A stretch of 36,265 nt of DNA from Bacteroidales bacterium (GTDB lineage: Bacteria; Bacteroidota; Bacteroidia; Bacteroidales; PUMT01): positions 1-36,265 of the forward strand of contig SLOE01000132.1 in assembly GCA_007132715.1 (NCBI GenBank), written 5' to 3'. Below are positions 1 through 8,237 of the stretch, one piece after another. The position numbers were made by a program, and so were the translations under genes. The notes under the pieces were generated by a model that was not told where the DNA came from, made no database searches, and worked only from the letters and a program-made list of their open reading frames with translations. Each line of letters begins with the position of its first letter. Position 1 is the stretch's first letter.

Positions 1-1073
1 AAAAGAACCAGGTGATACCCGGAACGGACAAGATAATTGTTGACGGCGGGGTGGATATTACCAGGAACCCCATCTGGATCGAGATGCCCCATATCTACAA
101 GCGTTACGGGCGCTATTACCTGATGTGTGCTGAAGGAGGCACCGGTGGCTGGCACAGCGAGGTGATCTTTGTGAGTGATCACCCAAGGGGGCCGTATGTT
201 CCGGCGCCAAACAACCCGATCATGACGCAGCGGTACCTCAACCCGAACAGGGCAAACAGAGTCGAATGGGCCGGCCATGCCGACCTGACCAAGGGTCCCG
301 ACGACCACCTGTATGGCGTATTCCTGGGGGTGCGCCCCAACGAGGAGAACAGGGTTAATACCGGACGTGAAACATTCATTCTGCCGGTAGAGTGGACAGG
401 TGAATGGCCGGTTTTCATTAACGGGCTAATACCGCTTGAGCCGAAGCTGAAAATGCCTGCCGGAGTGGTTAACAGGACCGGGACAGACGGGTTTTTTCCA
501 AACGGGAACTTCACGTTTGTTGAGAAGTTTGAGTCAGAAGATCTGGACTACAGGTGGATTGGTGTCAGAACCTGGCGTGAGAATTTCCTGACCATTACCG
601 GCGAAGGAATGCATATCAGTCCCTTTGAAACAAACATCAAGGCCGTGGCACCCATATCGAGCCTTTTCAAAAGGCAGATGCACAAAACATTTACGGCAAC
701 GGCAACAATAGATTACAAGCCGGGGTCGGAGAATGACCTGGCCGGACTGGTATGCTACCAGAGTGAGAGGTTTAACTATGTTTTCGGCATCACAAGAAAG
801 GGTGACGACGACTACCTGTTACTTCAGAGAACCGAAAGAGGCCGTTCTGAAATTATTGCCAGCACAAGAATAGATGTCAGCAACCCTGTTCATCTTCAGG
901 TCAGGGCGGATAACGATAAATACTGGTTTAACTATTCATTGAACGGACAGGACTTTGAAAATCTGGGAGGTGAGGTTTCGGGAGATATCCTTTCAACCAA
1001 TGTGGCAGGTGGATTTACCGGTAACCTGATAGGGCTGTATGCCACTTCAGGGAACGATGCCCGTCCGGAATAA
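1..1073 (+). CDS. GH43 family glycosidase (xylosidase/arabinofuranosidase type), 5' partial
   Basis: The reading frame is already open at base 3, so the start and the N-terminal part of the five-bladed propeller, including the usual catalytic Asp base, lie outside the window. The GTG that the ORF track uses at base 12 is an internal codon. Visible motifs are IEMPHIYK (E24 in track numbering, matching the GH43 general-acid Glu in EGPHIYK), AEGGTGGWHSE and GHADL at 88-92. From about residue 160 to the end there is a concanavalin-like beta-sandwich, recognisable by WIGVRTW, RQMHK and the GGFTG...GLYAT strand, typical of GH43 xylosidases that act on xylo- or arabino-oligosaccharides. The protein stops about 15 residues after GGFTG, slightly early for the family. 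A secreted or periplasmic role is likely but its leader cannot be seen. Family assignment is firm; exact substrate is not. Confidence 0.88.
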   Translation, partial: KNQVIPGTDKIIVDGGVDITRNPIWIEMPHIYKRYGRYYLMCAEGGTGGWHSEVIFVSDHPRGPYVPAPNNPIMTQRYLNPNRANRVEWAGHADLTKGPDDHLYGVFLGVRPNEENRVNTGRETFILPVEWTGEWPVFINGLIPLEPKLKMPAGVVNRTGTDGFFPNGNFTFVEKFESEDLDYRWIGVRTWRENFLTITGEGMHISPFETNIKAVAPISSLFKRQMHKTFTATATIDYKPGSENDLAGLVCYQSERFNYVFGITRKGDDDYLLLQRTERGRSEIIASTRIDVSNPVHLQVRADNDKYWFNYSLNGQDFENLGGEVSGDILSTNVAGGFTGNLIGLYATSGNDARPE

Positions 1074-1139
1074 GATTTTTCTGCTTCAGGGTCCCGGATA
1101 TAAAACATACGGCTATCCCAGATGTTAAACCACGGGCTT

Positions 1140-1187
1140 TATATAACACCACCTGCTTTGCCTTTGTGCACGCAGGTGGTGTATATA
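1140..1187. terminator. Long hairpin between convergent genes, likely bidirectional terminator
   Basis: ACACCACCTGC (1146-1156) and GCAGGTGGTGT (1172-1182) form a perfect 11-bp stem around a 15-nt loop. Bulging A1145 adds five more A-T pairs on the outside. It lies between the GH43 stop and the stop of the convergent lipoprotein gene, so it can serve both strands. No long U-tract follows, so termination is inferred from position and stem strength. Confidence 0.6.
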
Positions 1188-1234
1188 TCCCGTTTAATGT
1201 TCCCGTTACAAAGTGATTACCGCCCTGCCGGTTT

Positions 1235-1618
1235 TCACTGTCTCTGATAATAGACCATGGCATTGTCACCCTGCATAACCAGGCTTTCACCGTCCCAGGC
1301 AAGGGGTCTCAGTATCTCCTGGCCGTTATACGTTACAAGAATTCTGTCATTCTCAATGGAATAGGGGTAGGTCTGTCCCATGTAAACAACGTCGCTCTCT
1401 GTAAAAACCAGGTCACCCTGCATTCTGGCCATCATTTCGTTTTCCATGCCAATATCCAATACAAATCTGGTGCAGGTCCATGTACCCGGCAACATTTCTG
1501 CCTGTATCGGCAAATACTGATCACTGTCACTGTCCGCACGTTCTCCGGAAGCACCTCCGCAACCATACATGCTGAACATTAAAAATCCGATAAACAATAA
1601 ACTTGTTAAACGCTTCAT
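1235..1618 (-). CDS. Small lipocalin-like lipoprotein, 127 aa
   Basis: The ORF track extends this frame to 230 aa, but the real start is most likely the ATG at 1618 (MKRLTSLLF...). That start gives a short signal peptide ending in a lipobox-like MYGC (Cys20), and a strong promoter lies just upstream, inside the longer frame. The mature part has alternating strands and motifs such as LPGTWTCTRF and GDLVFTESDVVYM, which resemble the lipocalin-like domains common in Bacteroidota lipoproteins (a W-containing first strand followed by short beta strands). No catalytic motif is visible. It probably sits on the periplasmic or outer-membrane face as a small beta-barrel, with ligand unknown. It is divergent from the DksA-like gene. 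Confidence 0.72.
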   Translation of the reverse strand: MKRLTSLLFIGFLMFSMYGCGGASGERADSDSDQYLPIQAEMLPGTWTCTRFVLDIGMENEMMARMQGDLVFTESDVVYMGQTYPYSIENDRILVTYNGQEILRPLAWDGESLVMQGDNAMVYYQRQ

Positions 1619-1657
1619 AGAAAAATAATTTTTGGAGAAACATTGATTTAATGCAAA

Positions 1658-1688
1658 CAAATGTATAAAATCTAAACTTGTCTGCAAA
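1658..1688 (-). promoter_or_regulatory. Bacteroidota-type promoter for the lipocalin-like lipoprotein
   Basis: On the minus strand, TTTG (1688-1685) is followed after 19 nt by TACATTTG (1665-1658), a perfect match to the Bacteroidota sigma-70 consensus TTTG-N19-TAnnTTTG. Expected transcription start is near 1651, giving a leader of about 33 nt before the ATG at 1618. This placement argues against the longer 230-aa reading. Confidence 0.6.
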
Positions 1689-1735
1689 AAGCTTGGTGTT
1701 CTGACACACCCGGTTGGTTTTTGTATATTTACTGT

Positions 1736-2059
1736 ATGGAAAAAGAGGAAATTAAGCAGAAAGTATTGGACGAGATCTCGAAAACAGAGAGATTGATAGT
1801 AGAGTATAAGGAACTTACCAGGCCGGTGGCTCCTGATGTTGCAATAGGCCGCATTTCCCGTATGGATGCCATTAACAACAAAAGCGTGAATGAGGCCTCG
1901 TTGAGACAGGCTGAGCAGAAACTGCAAAACCTGAACAGGGTTTTATCAATGTATGGTACGCCTGATTTTGGGCGCTGTATAAAATGCAAGGTTAAAATAC
2001 CGGTTGGCAGGATCCTCTTCAGGCCGGAAAGTCTTTATTGTGTAAATTGTGCACAATAA
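1736..2059 (+). CDS. TraR/DksA-type zinc-finger protein, 107 aa
   Basis: The frame in the track begins five codons earlier; ATG 1736 (MEKEEIK) is preferred. Residues 1 to about 80 form a charged helical hairpin, and the C-terminus carries a zinc finger CIKC-x17-CVNC, the exact C-x2-C-x17-C-x2-C spacing of DksA/TraR proteins. Members of this family insert a coiled coil into the RNA polymerase secondary channel and alter initiation, often with ppGpp. Here the tip of the coiled coil is PVAPDVAIGRISRMDA rather than the DksA DxxDxA, a form I associate with short Bacteroidota homologues, so function as a true DksA is uncertain. It stands alone, divergent from the lipoprotein and convergent with the following operon. 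Confidence 0.82.
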   Translation: MEKEEIKQKVLDEISKTERLIVEYKELTRPVAPDVAIGRISRMDAINNKSVNEASLRQAEQKLQNLNRVLSMYGTPDFGRCIKCKVKIPVGRILFRPESLYCVNCAQ

Positions 2060-2114
2060 GGTGGTTTAAGCTCAATTCCAGTTCAGGGATAAGCATAAAA
2101 CCGCAGGCTCTGAA

Positions 2115-3557
2115 TTACCTCTTCCTCAATATATCGAGAGCTGTCATATACCCGCTGTAGATGGACCCGGAAAACCCGCCGCCGAACTTTCCCCATGCCG
2201 AGGCAATGTGGATATTGCCGGGCAGGACTGACAGGTAACCGGATGGTTTACCGGGATTCTGTGCAAAACCGTAGACGGCGCCGGCCGGGTTCATGGTGTA
2301 GCGTCTTACCGTTAACGGTGTAGCCACTTCCACAAACTCAACGGCATCTTTGAATCCCGGTATGAACTCTTCGCATCTTGCAATGAATGTTTCTGCCACA
2401 TCGGATTTTTTATTCAGATAAGTCTTTCGCTCCATTCCTTCCCATTCTGATGCATAGTCAATGCAGCATACCGCACCCACTCCTTTGTCCGGCGGGGCAA
2501 GGGCGGAGTCGACCTGGCTGTAGTCCACGAACGTAAAACTGCGTTCATCAAAGCCTGCATGGTTGTTACGCACTATATCTTTCTGGCTTTCTACAGAAGG
2601 GTCAAACACAAACATTGAATAGTAACTGTTGCCAATCTCTTTCAAAGATTTCCTGAACCCGAAATAGACCGTAAGAAGGGAGGCACCGGTCTTCATCTCT
2701 TCTATCTTTTCAGAAAGTATCCTGCCCTGGCCTTCCGGAAGCAGATTCCCGGCCAGGTTGGGCACAGCGGCGTTTACGACAATCTCCCGGGCATTATCTG
2801 TGCCCGCAACTTTTTCTGCTCCGGCAGTGCTTTCCCAGCTTACGCCGGCAGGCCTGCCCCCTTCAAAACTGATGCCGGTAGCCAGGCTGTTCAGCATGAC
2901 CGTGCCGCCGTTTTCTTCGATTACCGACATAAGTGCATCTGAAAGCTTTTGCGACCCGCCCTTTACGAAACTGGCATTACCACCATAATAGCTCCCCTGG
3001 GCAACAAGGTAATAATTGAGTGAGAGTGTGTATGGATCATCATGGAAATACCCCAGGTTACCCAGAAGGATGAGCTTGAGATCTTCATTACCAATGTGCT
3101 CATCGAGGAAGTGGCCGATACTCCTTTCGGGACTGCCGGCTGTATCGGCAAGAATTTTCCGGGAATTTACAAGGTAATGAAAATAGGTCTTCAAGCCCTC
3201 CTTTTCACCGGGAAACAGTTCAGCCAACCGGCGTTCGGCCTCTTCAGGATCATGTGGAATAACCACATCCTGACGGCCGTTCACAAAACGGTAAAATTCA
3301 GGCAGATCAAGGAGCGTTACACGGTCGCTTATACCCAGATCCCTGAATATCCTGACCTTTAGATCTTTGGCGTGGGGGCCGTCCATTTCGTGCAGACCTA
3401 CTTCCAGGGTGAAATCCTTGCGGGTAAAAGTCGTGGCGCAACCTCCGGGCCGGTCATGCTGCTCCAGTAACAGTACTTTTTTTCCCTCTTTTGCCAGTTT
3501 GGCACCGGCGGTAAGTCCACCCAGTCCGCCGCCTATTATTATGATTTCGTAATGCAT
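2115..3557 (-). CDS. CrtI/RetSat-like FAD-dependent oxidoreductase (phytoene desaturase superfamily)
   Basis: A 480-aa flavoprotein. The N-terminus has the Rossmann dinucleotide motif IIGGGLGGLTAG (7-18), followed by LLEQHDRPGG (the E that binds the FAD ribose) and GLHEMDG. The C-terminus has a second FAD-binding segment around IHIASAWGKFGGGFSGSIYSG. This layout is shared by phytoene desaturases, carotenoid isomerases and all-trans-retinol 13,14-reductases, which oxidise, isomerise or saturate conjugated polyenes. It is the last gene of a three-gene minus-strand operon, 43 nt after the GNAT-like gene and behind an acyl-CoA ligase. No phytoene synthase or other carotenoid gene is in the window, so the substrate could be a polyunsaturated acyl chain or an isoprenoid. 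The segment between about residues 125 and 155 seems shorter than in homologues I recall, but I cannot verify that. Confidence 0.85.
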   Translation of the reverse strand: MHYEIIIIGGGLGGLTAGAKLAKEGKKVLLLEQHDRPGGCATTFTRKDFTLEVGLHEMDGPHAKDLKVRIFRDLGISDRVTLLDLPEFYRFVNGRQDVVIPHDPEEAERRLAELFPGEKEGLKTYFHYLVNSRKILADTAGSPERSIGHFLDEHIGNEDLKLILLGNLGYFHDDPYTLSLNYYLVAQGSYYGGNASFVKGGSQKLSDALMSVIEENGGTVMLNSLATGISFEGGRPAGVSWESTAGAEKVAGTDNAREIVVNAAVPNLAGNLLPEGQGRILSEKIEEMKTGASLLTVYFGFRKSLKEIGNSYYSMFVFDPSVESQKDIVRNNHAGFDERSFTFVDYSQVDSALAPPDKGVGAVCCIDYASEWEGMERKTYLNKKSDVAETFIARCEEFIPGFKDAVEFVEVATPLTVRRYTMNPAGAVYGFAQNPGKPSGYLSVLPGNIHIASAWGKFGGGFSGSIYSGYMTALDILRKR

Positions 3558-3600
3558 ATTAGATTTTTTTCAGTCTGATGCCGGTTTGATTGTTATCAGA

Positions 3601-4803
3601 TTAATTATCAGGACTGTTTTCCGCCCCGGCTATCTTATCTTCCTCCGGAATGGGATATCTTTTAAAGGGTTTGTTCCGGTCGAACAGGTAGCGGTAAGTG
3701 ATGTAGTTTTTTGCCGGTACAGCTCCGATGGCAAACCATATCTTCCTCATCTTCGGATTGAAGTCCGCTACCCAGGAGAATTCAACCTCTCTGTAATGGG
3801 ACTTCCTTTTCATGGCATTGTACACGTTGAGCGCCATTGCCGACTCAATACCCATGCCCTGGAAGGGTGGTATTACACCCATAAGCACTCCCCTGGCACG
3901 GGTCATGGTCTTCTTGTTTTTCAGGTAGAGAAATTTGAGCAGCGCCGGCAGAGTAAGCTTTCCGTTAAGTTTCTTCAGGATCTGGTTCACATCGGGGTAC
4001 ATCAGGTAGATGGCGATGGGTCTGTCGTCGTGGTATGCGATCCATATGAACTCTTCATCGATGATGGCCCTGGCTTTCTGAATTGTCTTTTTAATGTATG
4101 ACTCTTTCAGAGGTTCAAAATTTTCCTTGAAGGATGCCCATGCAGTATTGAACACCTCGGCAAAATCTTTTACGAACTTATCGGTATTTTTCCACTCGAA
4201 ATGCCTGAAGCTGTAACCGGGTTTCTTTGCAACCCATTCGGCGATTTTCAGAAATCTGGGAGGGAGTTCCTTTGTAAGGTCAAGGTGAAAGCCCTCCTGT
4301 TTATAGTATGTTTTAAATCCGTATGATTCGAAAAGTTCCTGGTAGTATTTGTGGTTATAGGCGATCTCATAAGAGGGATGCGTGAACCCATCTACCAGCA
4401 ATCCCCAGTACTTATCGGTCTCACCGAAATTTACCGGACCGTCCATGGCTTCCATGCCTCTCTCCTTCAGCCAGTCACGGGCAGTATCGAACAAAAGGAA
4501 AGCAGCTTCTTTGTTGTCAATACACTCGAAAAAACCCATTCCCCCGGTTGGCTGATCCTGCCTGAAGGCCGTATTCCGGTCAATAAAAGCCGCCACCCTG
4601 CCTATAAGGCTGTTACCCCCGTCATAAAGAAGCCACCTGGTGGCTTCACCGTGATTAAAATATACGTTTTTGTCCGGGTCGAAGATGGACTCGATCTCGC
4701 TGTCAAGCGGGCAGACCCAGGTCGGATCGTTTTTGTAAATGATCCGGGCAACGTTGTGAAAGGCTTTTTTTGTCCGGCTGCTGTTGACTTCCTTTATCTG
4801 CAT
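3601..4803 (-). CDS. GNAT-like acyltransferase family protein, 400 aa
   Basis: The protein starts MQIKEVNSSRTKKAFHNV, a signature of a Bacteroidota/Proteobacteria family usually annotated as GNAT N-acetyltransferase-like (YghO type). Conserved stretches are YKNDPTWVCPLD, DGPVNFGETDKYWGLLVDGF (about 120-140) and GVIPPFQGMGIESAM (about 310), the last being the region where a GNAT fold binds the acyl-CoA pyrophosphate. There is no signal peptide, so it is cytoplasmic. It lies 61 nt after the acyl-CoA ligase and 43 nt before the CrtI-like gene, all on the minus strand. A plausible job is transfer of a ligase-activated acyl group onto an amine or amino acid. That is inference from context; no member with this architecture that I know has a proven substrate. 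Confidence 0.75.
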   Translation of the reverse strand: MQIKEVNSSRTKKAFHNVARIIYKNDPTWVCPLDSEIESIFDPDKNVYFNHGEATRWLLYDGGNSLIGRVAAFIDRNTAFRQDQPTGGMGFFECIDNKEAAFLLFDTARDWLKERGMEAMDGPVNFGETDKYWGLLVDGFTHPSYEIAYNHKYYQELFESYGFKTYYKQEGFHLDLTKELPPRFLKIAEWVAKKPGYSFRHFEWKNTDKFVKDFAEVFNTAWASFKENFEPLKESYIKKTIQKARAIIDEEFIWIAYHDDRPIAIYLMYPDVNQILKKLNGKLTLPALLKFLYLKNKKTMTRARGVLMGVIPPFQGMGIESAMALNVYNAMKRKSHYREVEFSWVADFNPKMRKIWFAIGAVPAKNYITYRYLFDRNKPFKRYPIPEEDKIAGAENSPDN

Positions 4804-4864
4804 CTGAATGTTTCTTGTGATTATGCTGTTTTAGTTATACTGTTCTGTATTATCCTGCTCAGGA

Positions 4865-6646
4865 TCATTCATTTCTTCCGTAGATCCCGTCAAGGGTCTT
4901 GCTGTATTTTGACTCGATGACGTTCCTTTTCAGTTTAAGGCTGGCCGACAATTCGCCTGTAGCCGGCGACCATTCGTCGGTCACAATGCGAAAACGCAAG
5001 ATCCTCTCGGGTTCGGAAAGTGATTTGTTGAGAGTTGCAATATCTTCGCTAATGGCATCTTTCACCTCCCGCAAAGCGGCAAGCTCTTCATTGACCTGTC
5101 CGGAGTAAAGGTCATTCGATTCACACCACTCCTTCAAGTATTTAAAATCGGGCAGTAACAGTGCGCTGGCAAATTTCTGGTGTTCGCCCACCACCATGGC
5201 CTGATCTATGAAAGAAGACTCCTTCAGCTTGTTTTCAATGGGCTGAGGAGCAACAAATTTACCGTTGGAGAGCTTGAATATCTCCTTCTTCCTGTCAGTA
5301 ATATTGAGGAACTTTTCATCTGACCAGTTTCCAACGTCGCCGGTATGGAACCATCCCTCCTTATCAATGACCGAACGGGTAAGCTCTTCATCCTTATAGT
5401 ATCCGATCATCAGGTTGTCGCCCCGTGTCAGTATCTCGCCATCGTCATTGATCTTTACCTCCACACCGTCAATTAGGGCGCCCACTGTGCCCAATCTGCA
5501 CAGGGGTTTTTCCTGCCGGTTGATAGTTATGATGGGCGAGGTTTCTGTCAGCCCGTACATGTTCAGTATCTTAATTCCCGCTGCCCAGAATACCCTCTCC
5601 AGCCTTGGCTGCAGACTGGCTCCCCCGCATCCCACCAGGCGTGCGCAGCCGCCCAGGGCTTCTCTCCATTTACTGAAGATCAGTTTGTCGGCTATCTTGA
5701 GTTTACGTTCATAAAGCCAGCCGTTTTCTCCGAACGGCTCGTACCGGAGCCCGAGTCTGACTGCCCAGAAAAACAGGGCTTTCTTAATTCCTGTAAGGCT
5801 CCTTCCCTTCGCCATAACATTGTCGAACACCTTTTCAAGGATGCGTGGCACGGCGTCAAACCCGGTCGCTTTTATCTCCTTCAGGTTCGCCGCAATGGTA
5901 GCCATGCTCTCGGCATAATAGATGCAGGCCCCGGAGTACTGGGTCTGGTAATTACCAAGTCTGCCGCCCACATGACAGAGAGGAAGGATGTTCAGGTAGC
6001 GGTCGTCAGGGCCCAGTTTGAATACCCGGGCTGCAGCAATGAAGTTGCTTACGAGGTTCTGGTGTGAAAGCAATACCCCCTTCGAGGCACCTGTTGTTCC
6101 TGAAGTGTATATCAGGGCTGCAGGGTCGGCAGGTGTAATCTCTTTTCTTGTCTTTTCGAGCTTTTCCTCAGTACCCGGACTGCAATTCTTTCCTTTCTCA
6201 ACAATTTCCATCCAGTGCCGGGAGTGGTCGGTCTTATTGAAGGTGAAAACAGCTTCCACCTTTTCCACCAGGTCGCATACCGGTTTGATGCAGTCATAAA
6301 GTTTTGTGTCGGATACGAATACCATCCTTGAATCTGAATGATCTATAATGTATTTGTATTCGTCAGGGTTCATCGAAGTATAGACCGGGACGTGAATTAC
6401 TCCGGTCATCGCCATACCCATGTCAGCAAAGTTCCATTCGGGACGGTTGTTCGTGATGGTGGCTATCTTGTCTCCTTTTTTGAACCCAAGCTCAATGAGG
6501 CCAAGGGCAAACCACCGGGATAAGTCGTTGTATTCGCGGGCACTGTACCTGATCCACTTTCCTTCCGATTTTGCGGCAAGGGCATCTGCCCCGGGAAAGA
6601 GACTGAGGTATCGGTCAAGAAGGTCAAAAGTGCGTGTGGGTTCCAT
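4865..6646 (-). CDS. AMP-forming long-chain acyl-CoA synthetase
   Basis: A 593-aa adenylate-forming enzyme. The ATP-binding loop LIYTSGTTGASKG (178-190), MYGLTETSP (363-371), GWFHTGDVG (431-439) and the hinge/Lys region DRKKEIFKLSNGK (451-463) are all intact, in the order expected of FadD/FAA1-type ligases. Length is normal for the long-chain fatty acid branch of the family. The reaction is activation of a carboxylic acid with ATP, then transfer to CoA. It opens the operon that continues with a GNAT-like protein and a CrtI-like oxidoreductase. A TATATTTG -7 element lies about 33 nt upstream of the ATG. No leader peptide is present, so the enzyme is cytoplasmic or peripherally membrane-bound. 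The acid it activates is not visible from sequence. Confidence 0.9.
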   Translation of the reverse strand: MEPTRTFDLLDRYLSLFPGADALAAKSEGKWIRYSAREYNDLSRWFALGLIELGFKKGDKIATITNNRPEWNFADMGMAMTGVIHVPVYTSMNPDEYKYIIDHSDSRMVFVSDTKLYDCIKPVCDLVEKVEAVFTFNKTDHSRHWMEIVEKGKNCSPGTEEKLEKTRKEITPADPAALIYTSGTTGASKGVLLSHQNLVSNFIAAARVFKLGPDDRYLNILPLCHVGGRLGNYQTQYSGACIYYAESMATIAANLKEIKATGFDAVPRILEKVFDNVMAKGRSLTGIKKALFFWAVRLGLRYEPFGENGWLYERKLKIADKLIFSKWREALGGCARLVGCGGASLQPRLERVFWAAGIKILNMYGLTETSPIITINRQEKPLCRLGTVGALIDGVEVKINDDGEILTRGDNLMIGYYKDEELTRSVIDKEGWFHTGDVGNWSDEKFLNITDRKKEIFKLSNGKFVAPQPIENKLKESSFIDQAMVVGEHQKFASALLLPDFKYLKEWCESNDLYSGQVNEELAALREVKDAISEDIATLNKSLSEPERILRFRIVTDEWSPATGELSASLKLKRNVIESKYSKTLDGIYGRNE

Positions 6647-6678
6647 AGCTCAATTTTTTATGCGTGCGGATATCAAAC

Positions 6679-6686
6679 CAAATATA
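6679..6686 (-). promoter_or_regulatory. Candidate -7 element for the ligase operon
   Basis: TATATTTG on the minus strand matches TAnnTTTG exactly and would give a leader of about 25 nt before the ATG at 6646. I could not find a clear TTTG box at the usual 17-21 nt spacing, so the call rests on one element. Confidence 0.35.
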
Positions 6687-6806
6687 AAAGATTATTTTCA
6701 TCTGAAGCACATTCAGCAAGAAATATATTTAAGATTAACAATGACTGAGCACCGTGATAAATCATCAGACATGCTGAAAGGAATTTCACCACTTATAAGT
6801 CCCCAA

Positions 6807-7934
6807 TTACCCTTCGTTGCGCGCCATCCAGGTGATCTTGTAATTCGGGGGGTCCGGCCTGAAATAGGTGTCTCCCAGGTCTTCCATAGCTTTTCTTGTA
6901 AGCTGTTCGGTGTCTATACTGGTTGAGCCGGCAGAGCCCAGATCTGCGGAAAATGGAACACGGTGAATGAATTTTGACGGACGGTCTGCAAGCCTCATCC
7001 CCTGGATTATCGTTTCATTCATCCAGTCCTGGCGCTGTTGCGGCGTCATTCCTCCCATTCCTTCTCCATGTGAGATGCCAAATCCATTCAGATCAGGGTA
7101 CTCTTTGAGGACCTGGGTGATACTCTCACGGATATAACGTTTTACAATCTCAGAGGTGTCGCCCTCTGAAAAATAATGAGGATAGAAGTTTTCAGCCGCC
7201 ACATTGTGTGCCTCTGCAAATTCGCGGCTGACAAAGATATTCCAGTTTACAAGATAGGTGTCAATGCCACGTTCGCTTGCCATGCGGAAGATCTGCCGGT
7301 AGAGGTTTTGCCATTCTGCCAGCTCATCCTCACTGAAAGGGCTGGCCTCCGGGAAATTCTCAGGCATGATCATGTAGGTGAATGGATGAAGGTTCCAGAG
7401 AGTAAGGGCGTTGAAGCGGTTCCGGGCCATCATGTCCAGGAACGATTCCCAGTAATCAATTTCCCATAAAGTCTCGTAATGCTGGTCCAGTGCGGAACTG
7501 GGACGGTAACTGTCCCATGCCAGGTTATGTTTTATGCCGCGGAAAGGCAGCCTGGCACTTTCACTTCTAGCTTCGATATCATCCAGTTCTGTTCCGTTAC
7601 TCAGTTCATCGGCAAGTGCCAGTGCGCCATAGATCATCCCCCTTTCGTCACCCCCGTAAACCTTGATGATCTTTCCTTCAGGGATTATCAGGTATGCCTC
7701 CTCGTCCAGGAGAAGCTTCTGCATATCAATATTTATAAGATAATCATAGTCCTCCCGGTCTTCTCTGACATGGTAACCCTTTTCGGTAAGTACTGAGTTT
7801 AGCATGTGAGCCGCGTAAGATGCCTGGGGAACAGATCTGTCATACAACAAGTAAACCCCGTTGGAAAAACCTGGATTGATGAGAGTTGCCAGGCAGATAA
7901 CAGGAATTAAAGCAAATCGGTAGTATGGTCTCAT
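6807..7934 (-). CDS. GH67-like alpha-glucuronidase-type glycosidase, C-terminally truncated
   Basis: A signal peptide (residues 1 to about 25, ending GFSNG) is followed by a GH67 N-terminal-like alpha/beta domain (YLLYDRSVPQ to ALALADEL, about 27-111) and the start of a TIM barrel: GIKHNLAWDSYRP (133-145), MMARNRFNALTLWNLHP and GFGISHGEGMGG (284-295), where the Glu is a candidate acid. Enzymes of this type normally have 600 or more residues. This frame stops at residue 375 directly after ITWMARNEG, in a region where homologues, as I recall them, continue RNED...LRWG through the rest of the barrel. None of the 160 bases between here and the ligase start continues the barrel in another frame. 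The gene is probably a truncated, inactive remnant. Related families act on glucuronoxylan side chains; the exact substrate is not certain. Confidence 0.7.
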   Translation of the reverse strand: MRPYYRFALIPVICLATLINPGFSNGVYLLYDRSVPQASYAAHMLNSVLTEKGYHVREDREDYDYLINIDMQKLLLDEEAYLIIPEGKIIKVYGGDERGMIYGALALADELSNGTELDDIEARSESARLPFRGIKHNLAWDSYRPSSALDQHYETLWEIDYWESFLDMMARNRFNALTLWNLHPFTYMIMPENFPEASPFSEDELAEWQNLYRQIFRMASERGIDTYLVNWNIFVSREFAEAHNVAAENFYPHYFSEGDTSEIVKRYIRESITQVLKEYPDLNGFGISHGEGMGGMTPQQRQDWMNETIIQGMRLADRPSKFIHRVPFSADLGSAGSTSIDTEQLTRKAMEDLGDTYFRPDPPNYKITWMARNEG

Positions 7935-8168
7935 ATCATTTGGGCTTGAATTAAAGTCAGTGAGAATGGATATTTTGTCCGACCATAAATTTATGAATTA
8001 TTTTCATCTTGACAGTGTGTATTTTAAGCTGAAAAAAATTGACTCCGTCGATTACATCTGCAGTGCTCAGTGCAAAAAAATATTTAGTCAGATATGTAAT
8101 TCATGTGTATTTGATACAAGGGGAAACTTTAAAACTGATTTGTGTTGCCATTTTAACTGCACCGGCGG
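7935..8168. other. AT-rich divergent intergenic region
   Basis: This is the main part of a stretch of about 300 bases between the GH67-like gene and the fucosidase. It is clearly more AT-rich than the flanking genes. I see no convincing promoter for the GH67-like gene and no RNA gene. A 98-codon frame (7960-8256) runs through it but overlaps the fucosidase start and its promoter, so I do not call it. Confidence 0.5.
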
Positions 8169-8193
8169 CAAAGTCAATAGCAAACTGACTTTG
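8169..8193. promoter_or_regulatory. Operator-like inverted repeat overlapping the fucosidase -33 box
   Basis: CAAAGTCA (8169-8176) and TGACTTTG (8186-8193) are perfect 8-nt inverted arms separated by 9 nt. The right arm ends in the TTTG that I read as the -33 element of the GH29 promoter, so a dimeric protein bound here would compete with RNA polymerase. The binding protein is not encoded in the window. Confidence 0.42.
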
Positions 8194-8219
8194 ATTCCTG
8201 TTTCTATTTTCTTACTTTG
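8190..8219 (+). promoter_or_regulatory. Bacteroidota-type promoter for the GH29 gene
   Basis: TTTG (8190-8193), 18 nt, then TTACTTTG (8212-8219) matches TTTG-N19-TAnnTTTG with a single mismatch. Transcription would start near 8226, leaving a short leader before ATG 8238. The upstream TTG (8217) used by the ORF track falls inside the -7 element, which supports the ATG. Confidence 0.5.
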
Positions 8220-8237
8220 CTCTCAAAAACCGAAATC

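Noticed and set aside
1619-1927. N-terminal extension of the 230-aa ORF
   Set aside because: It contains the promoter, overlaps the divergent DksA-like gene, and the ATG at 1618 starts a good lipoprotein leader.
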